This document shows, one piece after another, positions 26,593 to 34,206 of a stretch of 64,000 nucleotides of DNA. Where the stretch lies: the NCBI GenBank assembly GCA_046331625.1, contig JAXLQL010000028.1, positions 30,262-94,261 of the forward strand. The letters are read 5' to 3'. The position numbers and the translations under genes are program-made. The stretch is from JAXLQL01 sp046331625. Lineage in GTDB: Bacteria; Acidobacteriota; Terriglobia; Bryobacterales; Bryobacteraceae. The notes under the pieces are model-generated. The model was given only the letters and a program-made list of their open reading frames with translations, was not told where the DNA came from and did no database searches. Positions within the stretch are counted from its first letter, which is position 1; every line of letters begins with the position of its first letter.

Positions 26593-26984
26593 AAGGCTTG
26601 GTACGCCGGGCCTGCGGTCACGCCTCCGTTCGCCGCGGCGGGCATCATTCAATCTTTCGCACTCTTGGGACCAGCACAGGAGTCTCCAGACCCCAACCGC
26701 GGTAGTCTGGGATTTGCGGCGAAGTTAACGACATGAGCGCTGACATTCACGCTCAATGGTCAAATACTGCTCGTAGCGTAACGGCTTTACCACCGAATCT
26801 TCTCTAGAATCCGTCCGCCACGTCAGTCGGCTTGGTGGTATAGACATCGGGCCGATGCTCAGTCTTCGTCCTCTAGGTCAGATCACCGGAGAGTGGCGAT
26901 CCCAACAACCGACAGCATATGCCAACTGCATGGATAAAAAAGGGCAAGCCGACCGTGGCCATGGGCAGAAACGGCCGGAGGGAC
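26593..26984. other. Intergenic region between convergent genes; no gene seen
   Basis: About 390 bases between the DUF1552 gene and the minus-strand propeller gene. It is less G+C-rich than the surroundings. I see no credible ORF, RNA gene or strong hairpin. Confidence 0.5.
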
Positions 26985-27974
26985 TCAGGGCTTGAATCTT
27001 GCCAATGCGCTGGCGTTCGGTTCCAGCCATGTCAGCGATGTCATATCGGTGGTGCTGACAAGCCTGTTTCCATCGCACCCGAAGAGCATACCCCACCGTC
27101 CATTCCCTGGAGCAAACGACCAGGTATCACGGTCCCGCGCTAACACATATATACCCCATCCTCGTTCACCATTTGCGGTTTTATGGTCCGTACTCACGAA
27201 CACCTGGCCGTCATCACACATTGCTATGCCAGGCATCCCGATAGTAGAGGGAGTGTTGAACCGTCCGGTTACAGTGCCATCGAGTGCAAATTCCGTGTAC
27301 ACACCGGTTGCCTCGGAGTACCAACCAACGCGACCTTTCGAAGCTGCGAGGTAAGAATTCTCGCTGGGATGGGTAAAGCCGAGCTTGCGCACAAGGCTTC
27401 GTCGAGGAACAGATGATCCAATCAATCGTCCGGACTGATCAAAGCGCCGCAATACGTCGTGATCAGGTACTTCTTTTCCTCCGATCAGCTCAGTACCTAC
27501 CATCCATATGGTCCCGTCCGACGCTACCGTCAACGCGCGCGGAGCAAATGGAGAAAGCTGCACAAGTTTCTGCTGACGACCGTCACGAGAAATCAGCGCC
27601 AGAAAACTTGTAGCCTTGGAATCGTCCGAGTATGCCGACCCAGCAACGGCCAACGATCCATCGGGACCGGCGGCGAAGCGACCGCTGTATATGTTAACCA
27701 AGCGCGCCCCTGGAATGCTCAACGTTTGGCTCCTGGTATTGTTGAGTCGGTCCAAGGTAATGAGCATTGGTGCCTCGGATTTTGCGTCTCTCACTGACAC
27801 CAATGTTCCCCAACTCCAGATTGACACCGACTCTCCAGGTTGAAAGGGGGCGGGGATCGTATCCGTGCGTGTGAACGGGTCGACAGACGGCGTTCCTGTA
27901 GAGGGCTGACCGTTCAAGAGAGTGAAATGCGATATTGCAACCGCGGCTAGTAGCCGCAAGAGTTTGATGTTCAT
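26985..27974 (-). CDS. Secreted beta-propeller protein, second gene of the Cys-rich operon
   Basis: 329 residues with an N-terminal signal peptide (about 1-22). The rest shows repeated beta strands of a propeller: LVNIYSGRFAAGPDGSLAVA, ALTVASDGTIWMVG, YSEATGVYTEFALDGTVTGR and GIAMCDDGQVFVSTD. It resembles NHL or SMP-30-type six- or seven-bladed propellers, without recognised catalytic residues. It begins 46 bases after the stop of the cysteine-rich gene and lacks its own obvious promoter, so the two are likely cotranscribed. Base composition is visibly less G+C-rich than most of the window, consistent with transfer. Function unknown. Confidence 0.6.
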   Translation of the reverse strand: MNIKLLRLLAAVAISHFTLLNGQPSTGTPSVDPFTRTDTIPAPFQPGESVSIWSWGTLVSVRDAKSEAPMLITLDRLNNTRSQTLSIPGARLVNIYSGRFAAGPDGSLAVAGSAYSDDSKATSFLALISRDGRQQKLVQLSPFAPRALTVASDGTIWMVGTELIGGKEVPDHDVLRRFDQSGRLIGSSVPRRSLVRKLGFTHPSENSYLAASKGRVGWYSEATGVYTEFALDGTVTGRFNTPSTIGMPGIAMCDDGQVFVSTDHKTANGERGWGIYVLARDRDTWSFAPGNGRWGMLFGCDGNRLVSTTDMTSLTWLEPNASALARFKP

Positions 27975-28020
27975 GGCTCATTACTCCTTCCGGCAAATTG
28001 AATTGTAGGGAAGCTCAAGA

Positions 28021-28599
28021 CTACTGCGTGGGGCAAGTGAATGGGTAGGTGCAACTATCGCAAGTCTTGATGTTGCATCCGCACCACCAGACCTCCCCAC
28101 AATAGCTCCCATTTTGGCACGTCCCACCGCACTGGCTTCCGTAGCCATAGTCAATCCTAGGATAGGAAACGGTCCCGTAGCAGGTCTGGCCTCCCGTGAC
28201 GCAATTCGCGTAATCGTAGACCCAATAAGAGCCGGCACATGTGCTCGTGTTGCATTGGGCGGACACCGTTGGGATGCTCACCATCTTCAACAGACGATCC
28301 CACCATGCAGTTTGCCGATTGTCAGAACCGCACTTAAACTTGGTATTCCGGCGCTTTTCTAGCAAGCTACGCCATGAGTAGAGTGGGTTCGGTGACAAAC
28401 CATCGAAAAGGGTGGCCAGTTGCTCGCCTGAAGGGCGGGCAAATGTGTGAGTGATTCGATTCGCCTGCGCGATCGGAAGTGGGGTTGGGGTTGGTTCTGG
28501 AGCGGTCGTCGCAGTGAAGTCAGGTGTTAGGAGAGCGACCGCACCGATCAAGATCAATGGGATGGCAATCAGCGTGCCCAGTATTCGCCTTGTGTTCAT
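28021..28599 (-). CDS. Cysteine-rich secreted protein, unknown family
   Basis: 192 residues from ATG 28599, preceded by GGAGG at ideal spacing. Residues 5-25 form a single hydrophobic segment (ILGTLIAIPLILIGAVALL) followed by a Thr/Pro-rich stretch, so it is exported or membrane-anchored. After a helical middle region, the last 80 residues contain 12 of the 13 cysteines, several aromatic residues and no heme CXXCH motif. Examples are QCNTSTCAGSYW, NCVTGGQTCYG, QCGGTCQNGSYCG and WWCGCNIKTCDSC. The domain is probably held by disulfides in the periplasm or outside the cell. I recognise no family. It heads a two-gene operon with a beta-propeller protein, behind a strong promoter. Confidence 0.6.
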   Translation of the reverse strand: MNTRRILGTLIAIPLILIGAVALLTPDFTATTAPEPTPTPLPIAQANRITHTFARPSGEQLATLFDGLSPNPLYSWRSLLEKRRNTKFKCGSDNRQTAWWDRLLKMVSIPTVSAQCNTSTCAGSYWVYDYANCVTGGQTCYGTVSYPRIDYGYGSQCGGTCQNGSYCGEVWWCGCNIKTCDSCTYPFTCPTQ

Positions 28600-28633
28600 A
28601 ACAGCCTCCAAGGTACCGAAACAGGGACATCCG

Positions 28634-28647
28634 ACACTCGCGAGTGT
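28634..28647. promoter_or_regulatory. Palindromic operator overlapping the -10 box
   Basis: ACACTCGCGAGTGT is a perfect 14-base palindrome covering five bases of the -10 box and the probable transcription start. A regulator bound here would block initiation. A second, 13-base dyad (TTGAC-CGA-GTCAA, 28659-28671) covers the -35 box of the same promoter. Confidence 0.5.
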
Positions 28648-28671
28648 ACTCCGATTGATTGACCGAGTCAA
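28643..28671 (-). promoter_or_regulatory. Sigma-70 promoter of the Cys-rich operon
   Basis: Read on the minus strand, TTGACT (28671-28666) and TACACT (28648-28643) are separated by exactly 17 bases, close to the consensus -35 and -10. The -10 ends 43 bases before the ATG at 28599, which leaves room for a short leader with the GGAGG site. This is the best-looking vegetative promoter in the window. Confidence 0.7.
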
Positions 28672-28938
28672 TGGGGTTGTTGCAGTTTGTGTGGCATTGT
28701 GAATGTGAGGTTCGTCACGCAAACGCAGTGCCCCTCCATGCACAATAAAGGCAAAATGTTGCAAACGGTCTGTGTGCTCAGTGCTCACATTGAGCCCATT
28801 CGTGGGGCAATCGGTACTTGGCCTTACTATGGGGCGAAGGAAGTCTATGCAATAGTTTGATACAGGAGTATTAGCACAACAAATGCCGGTTCGGCGCGTT
28901 TTAAGGCGTTCAAAAGACCGTATTCTCCACACCCGACC

Positions 28939-28953
28939 GGGACTTTCAGTCCC
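28939..28953. repeat. Single short copy of the GGGACT-AGTCCC repeat
   Basis: GGGACTTTCAGTCCC is a 6-base stem with a 3-base loop, lying 3 bases past the iolB stop. It is a minimal copy of the palindromic core found elsewhere in the window and could act as iolB's terminator. The rest of the 357-base gap (28600-28956) holds the promoter of the Cys-rich operon and no gene. Confidence 0.6.
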
Positions 28954-28956
28954 GCC

Positions 28957-29766
28957 CTATTCCTTGATCCAAGCGTGCCGCGGATCATCCTTCCAAGCCC
29001 CATACGTCCGACCCTCCCCCGCCAGCACCCACGTGTAGTTCAGCGTATATCCAGGACACGCCGCCACCGGATGATACCCGCGCGGGATCAGCACCGTGTC
29101 GCCATGCTGCACCGGAAACGCCAAGTCGAACGGCTCCGGATCGTCCGTATTCGTGTAGAGGCGCATGAATCCGAACCCCTGCGGAGGGTCGGTCTGAAAA
29201 TAGTAGACCTCCTCCATCGGGACCTCGCCGTCTCCGAACCGGTCATGCTTGTGCGGCGGGCAACTCGACCACCCACCCGGCTGGTTCACCGTCTCCCCGC
29301 AGATCAAGTGCGCGGCCGGAACATTATCGGCGATATGCGTGAACACCGTGCGCGTCCAGTTGTCCTTGCCAACGGTCTTCGCGACGATATCGCCGCCCTG
29401 AATCACCACCGGCGCCACGCCCGGCTTTCCCGCCGCCCCAGCGATACTGATGCGCGCTCCGCCGTTCAGTGCCCGCAACCGGATCTTGGCCTGCGTCGGC
29501 AGGTACACCATGGGGTGCGCATCACGCAGCGATGTCCGCGCCGGAATCTCAGCCGACCACCTTCCCTGCGCCGTCTCGCACGACACCTCGTACGGTCCGG
29601 TGTAGGAATCGAGCGAGATCTCCTCATCACCCGAGTCGAAGGAGTGCTCGCGCAGGTTGCCGCCCAACTCGGCGATCGAAAACGACAGATATTTGAGCTC
29701 GCGGCCTCGTTGCGCGATCGGATACACGCCCGGCTTCTCACCCGGCGACTTGATGTGCAGAGTCAT
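28957..29766 (-). CDS. iolB: 5-deoxy-glucuronate isomerase IolB
   Basis: A 269-residue bicupin of the IolB family, which converts 5-deoxy-glucuronate to 5-dehydro-2-deoxygluconate in myo-inositol catabolism. Family signatures are YLSFSIAELGGNL near residue 28, CGETVNQPGGWSSCPPHKHD (about 156-175, metal-binding His pair), EEVYYFQTDPPQGFGFMRLY and the second cupin segment GDTVLIPRGYHPV with its His. Length is normal. No other iol gene is nearby, so the rest of the pathway must be elsewhere. A TATACT box ends seven bases before the ATG and there is no ribosome site, so the transcript may be leaderless. Confidence 0.92.
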   Translation of the reverse strand: MTLHIKSPGEKPGVYPIAQRGRELKYLSFSIAELGGNLREHSFDSGDEEISLDSYTGPYEVSCETAQGRWSAEIPARTSLRDAHPMVYLPTQAKIRLRALNGGARISIAGAAGKPGVAPVVIQGGDIVAKTVGKDNWTRTVFTHIADNVPAAHLICGETVNQPGGWSSCPPHKHDRFGDGEVPMEEVYYFQTDPPQGFGFMRLYTNTDDPEPFDLAFPVQHGDTVLIPRGYHPVAACPGYTLNYTWVLAGEGRTYGAWKDDPRHAWIKE

Positions 29767-29773
29767 TCACCAC

Positions 29774-29779
29774 AGTATA
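29774..29779 (-). promoter_or_regulatory. Candidate -10 box of iolB, leaderless arrangement
   Basis: TATACT on the minus strand ends seven bases before the iolB ATG, placing the transcription start at or next to the start codon. No -35 match is visible 17 bases upstream, so the call rests on the -10 and the lack of a ribosome site. Confidence 0.35.
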
Positions 29780-29822
29780 GCCGTGGCGAATCGCTGGGCC
29801 GTGAGATCTGCCTTGCTCGAAC

Positions 29823-30134
29823 CTACGCCTTTTTCTTGCCCTTCGCCTTGCGGTTGGGATCGTGCTGCCAGCAGTACTTGCTGCCGTCAGCCGCCTTGCG
29901 CTTGCAGCGATCGCCGTCTTGCGTCTTGGCGATGCAGCGCTCGCTGTCGGGAACCGTGCTGCCCTTCTCGGCGCCCTTCGCGCCTTTGTCGGCGGCCTTC
30001 TCGGCGGCCTTCTCCGTCGCGGCGGCTTTGTCTTCCGCCTTCTTCTTCGTGCCTTGAGCAAACGAGGGAGTGCTCAGAGCCATACCGCCAGCCAGCATGG
30101 CGATCATCGCGAGTGTCGAAAGAATACGCTTCAT
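29823..30134 (-). CDS. Small secreted Cys/His protein, DUF5763-like
   Basis: 103 residues. A signal peptide (about 1-26, ending PSFAQ) is followed by a Lys/Ala/Glu-rich helix (about 28-60) and then CIAKTQDGDRCKRKAADGSK and YCWQH. The C-x9-C-x10-C-x3-H spacing recalls the DUF5763-type mini-domain, probably a metal-binding or disulfide-stabilised knuckle. The tail is very basic (RKAKGKKKA). It may be a periplasmic nucleic-acid- or envelope-binding protein, but that is a guess. A TATACT box lies six bases before the ATG with no ribosome site, as for iolB. Confidence 0.6.
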   Translation of the reverse strand: MKRILSTLAMIAMLAGGMALSTPSFAQGTKKKAEDKAAATEKAAEKAADKGAKGAEKGSTVPDSERCIAKTQDGDRCKRKAADGSKYCWQHDPNRKAKGKKKA

Positions 30135-30140
30135 GGAGTC

Positions 30141-30146
30141 AGTATA
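30141..30146 (-). promoter_or_regulatory. Candidate -10 box of the small Cys/His gene, leaderless arrangement
   Basis: TATACT on the minus strand, then GACTCC, then the ATG at 30134. The spacing implies a transcript starting at or close to the ATG. No clear -35 is seen. Confidence 0.35.
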
Positions 30147-30211
30147 TCCCCGGATTCCGAAGACGCGATGAAATCGCCGTTAACTTGCACTAATCTGCAA
30201 TGCCGGGCCCG

Positions 30212-31453
30212 TTACTGCTCTAGCCGGTAGATGGTCATGCCCGAGAGTAGCTTCGGATAGAAGTCGGTCGACTTCTGCGGCATCACGCCGCCGCCGAACG
30301 ACACGTCGGCCACTTCGTCGATCCGCGTCGGCTGCAGCAGGAATCCCACTTGCGCCTTGCCGCCGCGTACGGCAGCGAGCGCACCGTCGAGCCCGCGCAC
30401 GTACTGGAGGTACTTCTCTTCGCGGACCGCTTCCTCGCCAATGCCGAGCACGCCTTCGAGCACCCGCTGGTGCAGGAAGCGCACATCCAGATCGCCCTTC
30501 GCCCGCGGAGCTTCGAGTAGCCGGATCCCATCCGGTAGCGCTACGCCCATCAGCACCTTGCCGTCTTCGAATGACGCAAAGCGCTGCCGGAACGCCGCTT
30601 CGTCAATTGGCGCCAACGTTCCCAGCGTGCCGAGCTTCTCGAGCATCGCCTGCGCCTCGAAGCCATCGAGGTTCTTCACCAGCCGGTGCGTCGCCAGAAT
30701 CCGCAGCCCGGGTGAGTACATGTTGACGAAAGTCATCATCACTCGCTGCGCGTCCGCCAGGCTGCTCTCCTTGCTGAAATTGAGCGCCGTCTCGTAGCGA
30801 TGATGGCCGTCGGCGATCACCAGCTTCTTGTCGCCCATCAACCGTTGCACTTCGGCCACCGTCGCGGGATCGGAGATCTTCCACAGGCGGTGCACGCCGT
30901 TGTACTCGTCCGTCACCACACCGAGCGGAGCCTGCGCCGCGGCCGCATCCAGTATGCGATCCACCGCGCCTTCCTTGTCGGGATAGAGCATGAAGATCTG
31001 GCCGAAGTGCGCATGCGTGTGGCGCAGCACTTCGAGCCGGTCTTTCTTCGGACCCGACAGCGTCTGCTCGTGCCGGTGCACGATGCCCGCCGAGTATTCC
31101 TCCACTTGGCCGAGCCCGATGAAGCCCTTGCGTACCAGCGTCTCACCGCTATCGGGGTCGCGGAACTCCTGGAAATAGGCGAAGAATGATGGCTCGGCCT
31201 CGCGCGCCAGAACACCCTTGGCGATCCAATCGTTCAGGTGCGCCGCGCCTCTCGTATAGATGTTGTCCGAGGCGCTGTCAGTGGGCTGCGGCTTGCCCAG
31301 GATAATGCGAACCAGGTTGTACGGGCTAAGCGAAAGGTAGCGCTCGCGCATGTCCGGATAGATCTTGTCGTATGGCTGAGTCACCAAATGGTCGAGCGCT
31401 ACGGCGGCTGCCTGAGTATAGCGATAGGGTTGAAAAGGGAAGATTCGTGCCAT
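30212..31453 (-). CDS. DUF1015 family protein
   Basis: 413 residues with the DUF1015 hallmarks: the opening IFPFQPYRYTQAAA, then VTQPYDKIYPDMRERYLSLS, the central LVIADGHHRYETALNFSKE around residue 215, and the end MPQKSTDFYPKLLSGMTIY. The family is widespread. Members are sometimes annotated as SpoOJ/ParA-associated or HTH-containing proteins, and some have been linked to kinase-like or serine metabolism roles. The DGHHRYE motif is the conserved core and is intact. It is a cytoplasmic single gene here, with no operon partner. Confidence 0.9.
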   Translation of the reverse strand: MARIFPFQPYRYTQAAAVALDHLVTQPYDKIYPDMRERYLSLSPYNLVRIILGKPQPTDSASDNIYTRGAAHLNDWIAKGVLAREAEPSFFAYFQEFRDPDSGETLVRKGFIGLGQVEEYSAGIVHRHEQTLSGPKKDRLEVLRHTHAHFGQIFMLYPDKEGAVDRILDAAAAQAPLGVVTDEYNGVHRLWKISDPATVAEVQRLMGDKKLVIADGHHRYETALNFSKESSLADAQRVMMTFVNMYSPGLRILATHRLVKNLDGFEAQAMLEKLGTLGTLAPIDEAAFRQRFASFEDGKVLMGVALPDGIRLLEAPRAKGDLDVRFLHQRVLEGVLGIGEEAVREEKYLQYVRGLDGALAAVRGGKAQVGFLLQPTRIDEVADVSFGGGVMPQKSTDFYPKLLSGMTIYRLEQ

Positions 31454-31536
31454 GTAGGAGATGATTGCGGGGGAACTTTCAGGATAGCGCAGGGGTCACG
31501 CTAAGCTTGCCAGCCACATCGGCCGATAAAAGATCG

Positions 31537-31980
31537 ATGCGTGGAATCCGTCACTCGCGGCGGGGCATGGCCTTCGTCGCAGTCTGCGCCGCCCTCGCCT
31601 TGCTGATCGCCTTCGCCGGGCTCGGGATCGATCTCGGTCGGATGCTGGTAGAACACCGGGCTCTCCGAACCCAGGCCAAGGCCGCTGCACTGCGCGCCGC
31701 CTGGGCGCTCGATGGAACCAGCCAGGGCTTGGCGGCCGCTCGCAAGCAAGCGGAGACAGGCGCCGGCGGACGCTTCGAGAAGATCGAGTTCGCCGCTGAA
31801 GCGAAAGGTGAGTGGAGCGCGGAGCCCGCCGATCCAGGCCAAGCGAAGCTCGCTCGCGTCACCCTGCGGCAGTCCGTGGAGCTCACCCTCGTCCGCGCCG
31901 TAGTGCCGGAAACGGCCAAGTGGGTGCGAGCAGCCGCAGTGGCCCGCTTGACCGCCGCAGGCGTGGAGTTGGCCAGATGA
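31537..31980 (+). CDS. TadG-like pilus-associated membrane protein (short)
   Basis: 147 residues from ATG 31537. An N-terminal SRRGMAFVAVCAALALLIAF segment forms one membrane helix after basic residues, as in TadG/TadE proteins. It continues GLGIDLGRMLVEHRALRTQA, the typical sequence after the helix. The soluble part is short and lacks a VWA domain. The prepilin-type glycine is present (RRG-MAFVA), but position +5 is Ala, not Glu. It overlaps the next gene by ATGA. It may be a minor pseudopilin of a Tad/Flp system, although no tad secretion genes lie in the window. Confidence 0.6.
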   Translation: MRGIRHSRRGMAFVAVCAALALLIAFAGLGIDLGRMLVEHRALRTQAKAAALRAAWALDGTSQGLAAARKQAETGAGGRFEKIEFAAEAKGEWSAEPADPGQAKLARVTLRQSVELTLVRAVVPETAKWVRAAAVARLTAAGVELAR

Positions 31981-32369
31981 GGCGATCTCGCTGTTCACGG
32001 CGCGCAAGCGCTTTCGTCGAATTCGCCTTCGGCCTCACGGTGTTGTCTCCCGTCCTCGCCGGCGCGGCGCAGTACGGCTGGTCGCTCTATCAGTTGCACG
32101 AGCTCGAAGCGGCGGTCGAACAGGGAGCCGAAGCCGGTTGCCTCGCCCCGAGTCTGGATGGCAAGAGCACCTGGGAGGAGACCATTCGCAAGGCCACGCT
32201 CGCGCGGGGATCCAAGGTGGGCCTGCAACCGGAGCAGGTTCAGGTCCGCATCGATTTCGAGGCTCGCGAGTTCGAGGTCGCCATTCACCGATTCACCATT
32301 CCGGTTCCTCTTTCGCCGCTCGTTCTGAACGGCAAACCTTCGGCGCGCTTCCCCATCTGCCACGAATAG
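31977..32369 (+). CDS. TadE-like pseudopilin
   Basis: 130 residues, starting inside the stop of the upstream gene. The N-terminus CSRRASAFVEFAFGLTVLSP is the TadE pattern: basic residues, a possible cleavage site (Ala at -1 instead of Gly) and Glu at +5, then one membrane helix. The remainder includes YQLHELEAAVEQGAEAGCLA, as in TadE proteins. It forms a two-gene operon with the TadG-like gene and faces the larger minus-strand TadE/TadG set. Confidence 0.65.
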   Translation: MRRSRCSRRASAFVEFAFGLTVLSPVLAGAAQYGWSLYQLHELEAAVEQGAEAGCLAPSLDGKSTWEETIRKATLARGSKVGLQPEQVQVRIDFEAREFEVAIHRFTIPVPLSPLVLNGKPSARFPICHE

Positions 32370-32384
32370 GCCACCGCCCCGCGA

Positions 32385-32650
32385 GTGCTGAACGGCCAAC
32401 CCTCTGTCGTTTTCCTGATCCGCTGCAAACAAGCCCACAAAAGAAGGCGGCGGACCCGATTCGCCGGTCCGCCCTGCCGTTCGCTGAGTGCCTCTTCGGT
32501 GCTTCGCCGTTATCTCATCTCCCCATTCGCCCGCAACCGCCCACTTCCCCGATCCGCCGCAACAAGCTCGCAAAAAGAAAGCGGCGGACCGGGTCTGCCG
32601 GTCCGCCGAGCCATGTTTGTTCGCGGAGTGCCTCTGTTTGCGTGTGCAAC
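32385..32650. repeat. Duplicated hairpin element between convergent tad-like operons
   Basis: Two stem-loops with the same arms, GGCGGACC and GGTCCGCC, lie at 32449-32473 and 32583-32607, 134 bases apart. Each is preceded by GATCCGC and a run of A/G (CACAAAAGAAGGC, CGCAAAAAGAAAGC), and followed by GAGTGCCTCT. So about 125 bases are directly repeated. They are probably bidirectional terminators for the two converging operons, copied once. No gene lies here. Confidence 0.65.
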
Positions 32651-32655
32651 AGGGG

Positions 32656-34143
32656 CTATTTGTTGTACCGGAGGATTTCAGCCGCAATCCGGGCGAACGC
32701 GCTCGAGAGCTGGCTCGCGTCGGGTGCGTACACGTACAAGCCTTCGGGCTTGGACGAGTCGAATATCGGGCTGGTCTTGTCGTTGGCGACCCGCAGCAGC
32801 AGTTCATTCTCCGCCGCGCCCACGCCTCCCAGTCCGAGAGTGTAGATCACAACGGCCAGGTTGCTGGCGTTGGCACGAATGCGCGTCGCGGCATCGGCCG
32901 TGGCATTGAACGCCGAGTTGTTCGCGGTGGTGTCGTCCCAGATCTTGATTTTCCCCGCGTACGGGTGGCCGACCGGATAAGTCAAAGTCGACTTGTAGCC
33001 GTACAGAGAATTCCCGTAGTAGTCGGTGTCGGGCTGATACGGAACGTCGTATTTGACGTTGCTAGAACTCGAACGGTACCAGCAGTCGGTGGATTTCGCC
33101 GAGCCGGTGTAGCCTACTGGGATTGCCACTGCCGTACCCGGGTCAACCACCGCTCCCATAGCGGCCGCATTAGTTGGGCGGATGCCGTCCCACGAGTTGA
33201 TGTCGCGTGCGATATAGCCGAAGTACTTCTGACCCGAGGGATTCCAACCAAGTTGCGTGTAGTCCTTCGTGTGGCCCCAATCGTAGCAGTGAGTCTTGTT
33301 TGCGGTTTCGGTGGTGGACGACAGCTTCAAGGGCCATTCCGCCGTGATGGTGTTCGGGTTACCGTCGGTAAACAGCAGGATCACGTTGAGCACGCCCGGC
33401 TCGTTCTGGGCCAGCAATTGCTGGTAGCCGTTCCACAGCGCTTGCGGAGTTCCCGTCCAGCCCAGGCAACCGCCCGGATAGAGCTTGCCTAACTCAGTCG
33501 CGATGGTGGGCGCGTCGTTCCAGTTGCGCGTCATGGCATAGTCCACGCGGTAGTTGCCGCCGAACGTGATCAACCCGAGCTTGTCGCGCTGGTTGGCGAA
33601 CTGCTGCGTGAACTGGATCGAGGCGCTCTCGAGATCGTCGCAAGAACCGGAGTTCTGCAGCGACCCGGAGCGGTCCACCACCAGCATCACGTTGACGTCG
33701 CGGCGCGATGTCTGCCCCATCACGCGGACATGCGTGAGAGGAGCCGCGCCGCCCGGCAGGTAGCGCATGAAGAACGAAGGAGCCGTCACGTCGATGGTCA
33801 CGCTGACGCGCCTGGTTCGAACGGGGACCTCCTCCACCAGGATGCTGACCGTGCGCGTGGTCCCGGTCATCATCGCTTTTGACGGGAAGTTCGCGTCGAA
33901 ATATGTCTGCGCGCGCGCGGTGGCGGAATTGAGCTGATCCTGAATGGTCAGGCCGACGGAAAGTGCGCGGGCCGACGCCATCGCCGCCGCGTCAGCAGCC
34001 GACTGGGTTCGCGCACGAATCGCGAAAAGCATTCCGGCGTCGATCGCCAGGCCCACCATCGGGATGATGATGGTCAGCATCAGCGCCGTAAGAATAATGG
34101 CGAAGCCCTTTCGCCGGAATTGGGGATTTTGGATGCGTCGCAT
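32656..34143 (-). CDS. TadG-type protein with von Willebrand A domain
   Basis: 495 residues. The N-terminus QFRRKGFAIILTALMLTIII is a TadG-like membrane anchor, followed by the conserved AIDAGMLFAIRARTQSAADA segment. A VWA domain begins near residue 150 (NVMLVVDRSGS, an intact MIDAS DxSxS) and includes NVILLFTDGNPNTITAEW. The C-terminal part contains two long loops rich in Tyr/Asn/Ser. TadG proteins are minor pilus components of Flp/Tad systems that anchor or cap the fibre. It is the last gene of a minus-strand run with two TadE-like genes. Confidence 0.82.
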   Translation of the reverse strand: MRRIQNPQFRRKGFAIILTALMLTIIIPMVGLAIDAGMLFAIRARTQSAADAAAMASARALSVGLTIQDQLNSATARAQTYFDANFPSKAMMTGTTRTVSILVEEVPVRTRRVSVTIDVTAPSFFMRYLPGGAAPLTHVRVMGQTSRRDVNVMLVVDRSGSLQNSGSCDDLESASIQFTQQFANQRDKLGLITFGGNYRVDYAMTRNWNDAPTIATELGKLYPGGCLGWTGTPQALWNGYQQLLAQNEPGVLNVILLFTDGNPNTITAEWPLKLSSTTETANKTHCYDWGHTKDYTQLGWNPSGQKYFGYIARDINSWDGIRPTNAAAMGAVVDPGTAVAIPVGYTGSAKSTDCWYRSSSSNVKYDVPYQPDTDYYGNSLYGYKSTLTYPVGHPYAGKIKIWDDTTANNSAFNATADAATRIRANASNLAVVIYTLGLGGVGAAENELLLRVANDKTSPIFDSSKPEGLYVYAPDASQLSSAFARIAAEILRYNK

Positions 34144-34206
34144 GGTTCCTCGCCTCCTGCAAGGGTGCGTCCGTGGGAGCCCGCTGGGCCTCCCTTCCGG
34201 CGCTCG

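Noticed and set aside
26985..28599. Methylamine dehydrogenase (MauA/MauB) as the identity of the Cys-rich/propeller pair
   Set aside because: The small subunit plus propeller outline is similar, but I see no MauA-type tryptophan-tryptophylquinone signature or maturation genes, so naming it so would be unsupported.
28957..29766. A complete inositol catabolic cluster around iolB
   Set aside because: No other iol gene is adjacent; iolB is isolated here.
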